Shown here one piece after another: positions 8,673 to 13,354 of a DNA stretch of 17,492 nt. The notes under the pieces were generated by a model. It was not told where the DNA came from and did not search any database. It saw only the letters and a list, made by a program, of their open reading frames with translations. The DNA lies in the NCBI GenBank assembly GCA_037440405.1, contig JBBIUE010000096.1, forward strand, positions 1 to 17,492, in the 5' to 3' direction. The DNA comes from JANMGV01 sp037440405. Lineage in GTDB: Bacteria > Planctomycetota > Planctomycetia > Pirellulales > Pirellulaceae. Within the stretch, counting starts at the first letter, position 1; each line of letters opens with the position of its first letter. Position numbers and translations under genes: made by a program.

Positions 8673-8715
8673 GCTTCACAGCTTGTTGATATTGTCGCTT
8701 TATCAACTGCGAAGC
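8673..8715. repeat. Compound hairpin in noncoding region
   Basis: The inner stem GTTGAT (8685-8690) pairs with ATCAAC (8702-8707) around an 11-base loop. The outer stem GCTTC (8673-8677) pairs with GAAGC (8711-8715), with an asymmetric internal loop. It lies some 230 bases after the propeller gene, with no T-run, so it is not a clear terminator. Confidence 0.35.
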
Positions 8716-8750
8716 GTTAGCTCTCAGTTAACATTGCAGTGATTTTCAAG

Positions 8751-8787
8751 CAACAGCCGGACGCCAACGCGATTCGGCTGAATGAAT
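8751..8787 (+). repeat. REP-like element, copy 1
   Basis: A 37-base element containing GCCGGACG and GATTCGGCTGAATGA. AGCCG at the left and CGGCT at the right form an inverted repeat. It matches 8886-8922 at 28 of 37 positions (own count, ungapped, offset 135). Confidence 0.5.
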
Positions 8788-8885
8788 GGACGGCCTGTCA
8801 GTCTGCGGATTGCAATGGCACCAACTACATGTATTTTAACGAGCTATCTCGGTGCCCTCGGAGTTCTCTGTGGCTACGTATCAGG

Positions 8886-8922
8886 CTACAACCGGACGCG
8901 ATCGCATACCGGCTGAATAAAT
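8886..8922 (+). repeat. REP-like element, copy 2
   Basis: The second copy of the element at 8751, in the same orientation, containing ACCGGACGCG and ACCGGCTGAATAA. The conserved parts are the two ends; the middle varies, as expected for an element kept for its folded shape or left over from replication of a small palindrome. Confidence 0.5.
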
Positions 8923-9020
8923 CAAAAAGCCGTGACGCTGCTGGGCTATTATTGCCGTTTGTGTCTTTTTGGCATAGAAATTGCTACGCGAAACTCCCTT
9001 CGTGGTCGGCAAAAATTTTT

Positions 9021-9049
9021 TTGACAACGAAAATCCGTTTTGTTACATT
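9021..9049 (+). promoter_or_regulatory. Sigma70-type promoter for the secreted cassette
   Basis: The -35 box TTGACA (9021-9026, perfect) is separated by 17 bases from TACATT (9044-9049, four of six to consensus). A run of A then T just upstream (about 9011-9022) could act as an UP element. Transcription would begin near 9056 and give a leader of about 220 bases before the ATG at 9279. That leader contains the 26-base repeats and leads into the C tract. Confidence 0.6.
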
Positions 9050-9104
9050 GCGGTTCAAAGCTCGCTGGAGCTTCTGAGAGGGACTTTCAGGTGATGCTTC
9101 GTCA

Positions 9105-9182
9105 GTTCGGTAAAGCGCCGTACAGCGTCCGTTCGGTATAGTATCGCACGACGTCGGTTCGGTATAGCCGCACAGCGAATCG
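9105..9182 (+). repeat. Three direct repeats at an exact 26-base period
   Basis: Units begin at 9105, 9131 and 9157. Each opens with GTTCGGTAAAG or GTTCGGTATAG (11 bases, one difference). The remaining 15 bases are less conserved, though CCGTACAGCG in unit 1 and CCGCACAGCG in unit 3 match closely. No fourth copy is found on either side. The position inside the predicted 5' leader suggests a protein-binding array or RNA element; a replication iteron set is less likely here. Confidence 0.75.
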
Positions 9183-9269
9183 CTCATCATCGCAAGAGAG
9201 TGACTCTGGAAAATCTTTTCTTCGATTCGGGTCATCAGCTCGGATCGAACTTAATCACCTCTTTCTTTC

Positions 9270-9287
9270 GGAGATACGATGATGATG
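9270..9287 (+). promoter_or_regulatory. Strong ribosome binding site and triple ATG before the C tract
   Basis: GGAG (9270-9273) lies five bases before three consecutive in-frame ATG codons (9279-9287). This is the best translation start in the area. As written, the frame reads MMMCYPPPRRFLDRFSS and stops at TAG 9330-9332. If the following C run were 10 bases instead of 11, this start would read straight into the secreted protein gene downstream. Confidence 0.65.
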
Positions 9288-9292
9288 TGTTA

Positions 9293-9303
9293 CCCCCCCC
9301 CCC
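9293..9303 (+). repeat. Poly-C tract of 11 bases, candidate slippage site
   Basis: Eleven consecutive C, the longest homopolymer I noticed in the window, between the triple ATG (9279) and the open frame of the secreted protein (9286 onward, first usable codons TTG 9313 or ATG 9352). Frame arithmetic: the triple ATG is in frame 0 and the gene in frame 1 (modulo 3), so losing one C or gaining two joins them. Such tracts near start codons are classic slipped-strand switch sites, but homopolymers are also error-prone in sequencing. Confidence 0.85.
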
Positions 9304-9351
9304 GCAGGTTCCTTGATCGGTTTTCAAGTTAGCCGCTTGAGCAATCGAAGG

Positions 9352-10245
9352 ATGCCTTCCGCTTTCGGCTCGGGGATGCGACGAGCATGGTCGATAAGAA
9401 TGAGTCTTCTTTTGTTGGTTGTGTTGGCTGTTTGGTCAGCACCGGTTTCGTGGGGACAAAGTCCCGGCACCGGTGGCGAAGGTGGCGGTGGTGGAAACGG
9501 TGGAGGAAATGCTCCCGATTGGACATTCAGTTTTGCAGAAGCGTGTATTGATAATCGATATGAGGTCCTTTTTCGTGAGCAACCTCCCAGGCGAGTTTAC
9601 TTGGACACAACAATCTTCTTAAAGGACGGTCGGCTACAAGTGAATGGTTTAGTGCCGGACCCAACTTGCTACGTAAAAATCATCAGCTCAGACAACCTTT
9701 TGGAAAAGACCTATCCGAGGGTATTGACTCAGATTGGCAATTCAAATGTTTACGAGATCCTAGATATTGATGAGGTTTATGACTGTCATCTTCCACCGCC
9801 AGTCAAAATTCGCATTGACCTTAAGGATGCCAATGGAAATGACTACACCTGTCCTTTTCGGTTGACCCTCGGATCGGAAGTGGATGGAACGAGTTGTTCA
9901 GGGCAAAAGGTTGGACCTTGGAAATTCGATGTAACACTTTCTTGGACCTATGGAGGACAGACGCCGACGAGCCTTCCGGAATACCACGCTCGTATGGATT
10001 TGATGTGGAATCCGAACGATCCCTTTTCGGCCTTCGTAAACGTTATTCGGACTGAATTCAATGCCGATGGCAGCTATGGCTGGAAGTCGGAGAAGAACTA
10101 TCAAGTTCCAGTAAACTTTCGTCGAGAAGAAGTGGAACCGCCTTTTAGAAAGTTCGCATGGGCTCGAAGCTGTATTGCTGTCGAGAATCAGAATCCGTGG
10201 CAATTCTTACTGCCCTTTGTGACTCGGCTTTTCGAAAAGCCATGA
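9352..10245 (+). CDS. Secreted protein of unknown function with glycine-rich linker; possibly phase-variable
   Basis: I do not recognise the family. Read from ATG 9352 it has 297 residues: a basic start, a signal peptide with hydrophobic core SLLLLVVLAVWSAPVSWGQ (18-36), a glycine-rich linker (39-53), then a beta-rich mature part (about 58-297). The mature part has six cysteines (65, 106, 145, 167, 182, 274), an even number that would permit disulfides after export. The start is unclear. The frame is open from 9286; TTG 9313, ATG 9352, 9376 and 9400 all lack a properly spaced ribosome binding site. The only good one (9270-9273) serves ATG 9279, which the 11-C tract puts out of frame. The gene is therefore either switched by tract length, translated by coupling from the 17-residue upstream peptide, or affected by a sequencing error. 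It heads a group of three same-strand genes. Confidence 0.75.
   Translation: MPSAFGSGMRRAWSIRMSLLLLVVLAVWSAPVSWGQSPGTGGEGGGGGNGGGNAPDWTFSFAEACIDNRYEVLFREQPPRRVYLDTTIFLKDGRLQVNGLVPDPTCYVKIISSDNLLEKTYPRVLTQIGNSNVYEILDIDEVYDCHLPPPVKIRIDLKDANGNDYTCPFRLTLGSEVDGTSCSGQKVGPWKFDVTLSWTYGGQTPTSLPEYHARMDLMWNPNDPFSAFVNVIRTEFNADGSYGWKSEKNYQVPVNFRREEVEPPFRKFAWARSCIAVENQNPWQFLLPFVTRLFEKP
10226..10241. repeat. Perfect 16-base palindrome at the gene end
   Basis: GGCTTTTCGAAAAGCC reads the same on both strands. It overlaps the last codons of the secreted protein gene and ends four bases before the end of its stop codon. There is no T-run after it, so it is at best a weak terminator; it could be a dimeric protein site or chance. 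Confidence 0.35.
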
Positions 10246-10478
10246 TGATCGCCAGTTGATGGGTCTAACCGATCGAACACCGGTAACAGTTCGCTTGATT
10301 CGCAAGAAAGCTTCGCGTTATGCAGGTCTTGTTGCCTCATAAGCCTACGAGTCGCAAGCTTTCCGATTAGGAAACGAACATGAAATGATGTAGGGCCTTG
10401 AGCGTGTTCCAACTCGGGATTGTCAGCAAGCAGACTGTCTGTGTTTGGCATGCTCTTAATTCATACGAGGAGAAAGTG

Positions 10479-11246
10479 ATGTCTTGGTCTTATTTGCTCA
10501 CCTTAGTTTTTCTATTTCAACAGTTAAACGATGAGCTGCCGTTCACCCGAGATGATCAACGTTATACGAAACTGGTTCGAGGAGTGGACATGCACGCGCT
10601 TTATGTCTGGATCAGGAAAGGACACGAGCTGTTCGATCCACTTTTTGGCAAGTCTTTTTCTAGTCCAAATCCCAGAAGGTTCACACCTCACGATGGTCTA
10701 TCGTGGAAAGAACGTGAAGAGAAATACCACTTTCACGTTATCGGACTTGTACCGAATGAGTGTTTTCGGTCGAGTGTGCGCTTCAGCATGGCACCCTATC
10801 CGGTCGATCAGATCCTTGGTTATCCTAAATTATCACTAGGCGAGATTATCGGCGGAGGTTATCTGGTAACAGCTGAAGCATTTCATTTTTACATGTCACA
10901 ATACGCAAAGCAGTTGTGCGATCGGGAATTGTTGGGGCCTTTGGCATGTCGAACTATCGTGGTACTGATGCACAACGAGCCTGGAGTTTGCTGGGGCAGA
11001 GATTTTGGAGAGAATATTTACGCTGATACAACAGCCAATTTGATGGAGACGTACATTTTTCATACGTACATTGATCCCGAAGCCGCTCAGAAATTCATCG
11101 CAGAGAACGTCCGTAATGAAGAAGAATTAAAGCGTATGAAGGCTCAAGTGACGTCTGTGATCGACGCACGTCTCGAACGAGAAGCGCAGAAAGAATGGGA
11201 ACGACAGCAAAAAGAACAACAAAAAGCGGAGGGAGGACGACCATGA
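10479..11246 (+). CDS. Uncharacterised protein, possibly exported, with charged helical tail
   Basis: A 255-residue protein I do not recognise. It begins with a short hydrophobic stretch (MSWSYLLTLVFLFQQ), which may be a weak signal peptide. The middle is a mixed globular region with four cysteines (95, 147, 157, 171) and aromatic-rich segments such as EAFHFYMSQYAKQ (133-145). The tail (about 203-250) is a highly charged, Gln/Glu/Lys-rich helix that looks like a coiled coil. The start is the ATG at 10479, with GAGGAG six bases upstream; the longer frame from 10398 is unsupported. The stop overlaps the next start by four bases (ATGA), so the two genes are translationally coupled. It follows the glycine-linker secreted protein by 233 bases, in which I see no clear promoter. 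Confidence 0.75.
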   Translation: MSWSYLLTLVFLFQQLNDELPFTRDDQRYTKLVRGVDMHALYVWIRKGHELFDPLFGKSFSSPNPRRFTPHDGLSWKEREEKYHFHVIGLVPNECFRSSVRFSMAPYPVDQILGYPKLSLGEIIGGGYLVTAEAFHFYMSQYAKQLCDRELLGPLACRTIVVLMHNEPGVCWGRDFGENIYADTTANLMETYIFHTYIDPEAAQKFIAENVRNEEELKRMKAQVTSVIDARLEREAQKEWERQQKEQQKAEGGRP

Positions 11247-11989
11247 ACAAAACTTCGAAACTGATGATCTGGATTGTCTTCTCCATCATTGTAGGAAGTT
11301 GGAACGCCCCACTCATCGCAGAAGAGAGAGCGGTTTCCGTCCTCCTCGATTGGTTGTCCAATGAGGAGGTTCGTCAATATATTGAGTTGACGAAAGAGCA
11401 AGAACAAACGTTGTTGATTGCCGTGCAGCGGGTGCGGATCGGCCTGGACGAAGTGCTGGCATCCGAGTGGCTTCCGAATTATTGGGAAGGCCCCCGATCG
11501 CAAGTGATGGCTGATCAGCTTGTCAAGTTCCACCAAAGGCGTACCGAGTTGTACGCAGAGTTCGAGGACTTGCTATTTAAGGTCCTGCGTCCGGATCAAG
11601 GGGACAAACTATTGGGCCGACTGGTTCGAGCTTCCGGTCCACGAAGCGTCCTGGAATCATCATACTTGCGTAAGCGAATGAAACTGACGGCCAATCAGCA
11701 GCAGGATATCGAAGCCATCTACTTTGGGTTCGAAGACCTGTGGGAAGAAGTGGTTCACGAAGGTGATCAATTGCGGTTCATCAAGGACGTGGAGACCATG
11801 AAAGAATTCAGTAACAAACCGAATAGCGCCCTCATCAGGCTAAATCGACTGCTAGAAAAGATCTGGGACATCGACAAGGAGATGACCAAGGAGGCCCAAA
11901 AGTTGGATGAGGAAGCGATGCGAGTTCTCACCCCGGAACAAAAGCTCCTGCTCGATTCCCTTCGCGAAAAAGGAGCGCCGAATCCGTAG
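11243..11989 (+). CDS. Secreted all-helical LTxxQ-motif protein (Spy/CpxP-like motifs)
   Basis: A 248-residue exported protein. The signal peptide is residues 1-26 (MNKTSKLMIWIVFSIIVG...PLIA, then EERA). The mature part is almost all helix and carries four LxxxQ motifs: LTKEQ (49-53), LRPDQ (115-119), LTANQ (148-152) and LTPEQ (229-233). They fall into two halves, each opening with an LT..Q helix and closing with a VLxPxQ helix, which suggests internal duplication. LTxxQ motifs are the hallmark of the periplasmic Spy/CpxP chaperone and stress-sensor fold, and of many uncharacterised planctomycete secreted proteins. Membership in the Spy family proper is not shown. The start at ATG 11243 has GGAGGA six bases upstream and overlaps the preceding stop. 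It may act on the two other exported or membrane products of the group, by inference from position. Confidence 0.75.
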   Translation: MNKTSKLMIWIVFSIIVGSWNAPLIAEERAVSVLLDWLSNEEVRQYIELTKEQEQTLLIAVQRVRIGLDEVLASEWLPNYWEGPRSQVMADQLVKFHQRRTELYAEFEDLLFKVLRPDQGDKLLGRLVRASGPRSVLESSYLRKRMKLTANQQQDIEAIYFGFEDLWEEVVHEGDQLRFIKDVETMKEFSNKPNSALIRLNRLLEKIWDIDKEMTKEAQKLDEEAMRVLTPEQKLLLDSLREKGAPNP

Positions 11990-12055
11990 AAACAGTTGAA
12001 CTAGGTGCCTAAAAAGTACAGTGCACCACCAGGCTAGCTTCTCAAACGTGCGCCC

Positions 12056-12076
12056 CCTGCCAGCTTGCCTGGCAGG
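12056..12076. repeat. CTGCCAG hairpin, copy 1
   Basis: CCTGCCAG and CTGGCAGG form a perfect eight-base stem with a five-base loop (CTTGC). It lies 67 bases after the LTxxQ gene stop. It shares stem sequence and loop length with the hairpin at 12125. There is no T-run after it, so it is read as an extragenic palindrome that may also slow transcription between convergent genes. Confidence 0.6.
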
Positions 12077-12124
12077 AGCGAGAGTTTTACAAGTTAGAAG
12101 AGGCACGGCACCTCAACTCCTACC

Positions 12125-12145
12125 GCTGCCAGCCCGTCTGGCAGC
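12125..12145. repeat. CTGCCAG hairpin, copy 2
   Basis: GCTGCCAG and CTGGCAGC form a perfect eight-base stem with a five-base loop (CCCGT), 69 bases after the first copy. The two copies share the CTGCCAG/CTGGCAG core, while the closing base pair differs by a compensated change (C-G against G-C). This argues that the stem is maintained. Confidence 0.6.
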
Positions 12146-12207
12146 CGATGAGAATTAGTTAGCTTCAACCGGATGAACCATCCCAATTCTTCGCAGGCAT
12201 CGCTCCT

Positions 12208-12519
12208 CTATCGTTCGCGGATGAATGCGTAGGTCATGTTGACGAAATCGCGTGGCAGGGGCATGGCCATTCCGCGATAGTAGATTCGTCGCACCGTGTT
12301 GCCGTAAAAATGTCCGGTTCGGTTCGGTCGCTGTTCGATCGGCATCGATTTAATGCGCGTTCGTTCTTCGCCAAACAACAAAACGCGTCCTTCCCAGCCA
12401 GGCTCGTTGCTGTTCGGAGGTCGAATCAGCGAACTCTGAGCGAGAGTGCGGTTCGGGACAGCGAGCAAGGCTGCGCCCAAAATAACCCCTACGATCAAAG
12501 GCTTTGATAGAATGCTCAT
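12208..12519 (-). CDS. Small secreted protein of unknown function
   Basis: A 103-residue protein with a clear signal peptide: SILSKPLIVGVILGAALLAV followed by PNRTLA and then QSS, cleavage expected near residue 28. The mature part is only about 75 residues, basic and Arg/Tyr-rich, with the segment RTGHFYGNTVRRIYYRG. It has no cysteines. I do not recognise a named family; it has the look of the small lineage-specific exported proteins common in planctomycetes. The start is the ATG at 12519, because AAGGAG lies seven bases upstream and the signal peptide begins there; the frame is open to 12597 without support. The gene is convergent with the LTxxQ gene and divergent from the endonuclease III gene. 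Confidence 0.7.
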   Translation of the reverse strand: MSILSKPLIVGVILGAALLAVPNRTLAQSSLIRPPNSNEPGWEGRVLLFGEERTRIKSMPIEQRPNRTGHFYGNTVRRIYYRGMAMPLPRDFVNMTYAFIRER

Positions 12520-12684
12520 GCGTTTTCTCCTTGGCGAACTGCCATCCTTTTTCCAGCAGTTCACTACGTCCATTTTTCTGCTTAATCTCAAGAACAAATG
12601 TCATCAGCACGTGGAAATGTTCAAGGTCGAGTGCTGGAAACGTCACGACTCTCGAAGGTGCGATATTTGACAAGGAATGCTTTT

Positions 12685-13314
12685 ATGCGACGCCAGGCGC
12701 GAGCGGATTACATTCAACAACGCTTGGAAGAGTTGTATCCGGAAACATCGATTCCGTTGGAACATCGCGATCCGTACACACTGTTGGTTGCCGTGATTCT
12801 CAGTGCCCAATGCACGGACAAGATGGTGAATCGGGTGACGCCGGAGCTTTGGAAGCTCGCAGGTACGCCGGAAGCGATGAGCAAGAAACGAGTGGAGCAA
12901 ATTCAACGCATTATTCGGCCGTGCGGATTGAGTCCTCGCAAGGCGGCCGCCATTCATGCCATGAGCAAGATTTTGGTTCGCGATTACGGCGGCAGCGTCC
13001 CGAGAACGTTTGAAGAGCTGGAGCAACTCCCCGGAGTTGGCCATAAGACGGCGAGCGTTGTGATGAGTCAGGCTTTCGGCATTCCGGCTTTTCCCGTCGA
13101 TACGCATATCCACCGCCTGGCGACTCGATGGAAACTGACCAGCGGCAAGAGCGTCGTGCAAACCGAACGGGACTTAAAATCGCTTTTCCCTGAATCGTCC
13201 TGGAACAAACTGCATTTGCAGATCATTTACTACGGACGGGAGCACTGCACCGCTCGCGGATGCGACGGCAAATCGTGCCTGATCTGCAGCGAACTGCGCG
13301 CTAAGAAGCTGTGA
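12685..13314 (+). CDS. nth: Endonuclease III (DNA glycosylase/AP lyase)
   Basis: A 209-residue base-excision repair enzyme that removes oxidised pyrimidines and cuts at abasic sites. The helix-hairpin-helix LPGVGHKTASVV (115-126) carries the catalytic lysine Lys121, and FPVDTHIHR (136-144) holds Asp139, matching Lys120 and Asp138 of the E. coli enzyme. LLVAVILSAQCTDKMVN (33-49) is the usual N-terminal signature. The C-terminal cysteines, which should bind a 4Fe-4S cluster, are at 188, 193, 198 and 201. Their spacing is C-x4-C-x4-C-x2-C instead of the classic C-x6-C-x2-C-x5-C, and the protein ends eight residues later. The start is the ATG at 12685 with AAGGA nine bases upstream. MutS follows after 40 bases on the same strand, so the two likely form a repair operon. 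Confidence 0.94.
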   Translation: MRRQARADYIQQRLEELYPETSIPLEHRDPYTLLVAVILSAQCTDKMVNRVTPELWKLAGTPEAMSKKRVEQIQRIIRPCGLSPRKAAAIHAMSKILVRDYGGSVPRTFEELEQLPGVGHKTASVVMSQAFGIPAFPVDTHIHRLATRWKLTSGKSVVQTERDLKSLFPESSWNKLHLQIIYYGREHCTARGCDGKSCLICSELRAKKL

Positions 13315-13354
13315 TCCTTGCGGCGGTTCGCCTTGGTTGGTAGCATTTTCGACC

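Larger units (their letters stand above)
8443..9278. other. Noncoding region between the propeller gene and the secreted cassette
   Basis: About 836 bases without a credible gene on either strand. The first 230 bases (8443-8672) show nothing I can name. The remainder holds a compound hairpin (8673-8715), two copies of a REP-like element (8751 and 8886), a promoter (9021-9049) and three 26-base repeats (9105-9182). The region ends at the ribosome binding site before the triple ATG. The open frames across it have no ribosome binding sites, no domain-like content, and run through the repeats. Confidence 0.7.

Noticed and set aside
8518..8706. Minus-strand open frame of 62 codons
   Set aside because: Short, with no ribosome binding site or domain, and its start lies inside a hairpin.
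8739..9077. Plus-strand open frame of 112 codons with repeated QPDA..RLN segments
   Set aside because: The repeated protein segments are just the translated REP-like DNA elements; the frame also runs through the promoter and has no ribosome binding site.
9105..9182. CRISPR array
   Set aside because: The conserved part is only 11 bases, the variable part is 15 bases and itself partly conserved between units, and there are three units and no cas genes.
10295..10323. Separate promoter for the 10479 gene (TTGATT, 17 bases, then TTATGC)
   Set aside because: The -10 part matches the consensus too poorly to report; the gene may depend on the upstream promoter.
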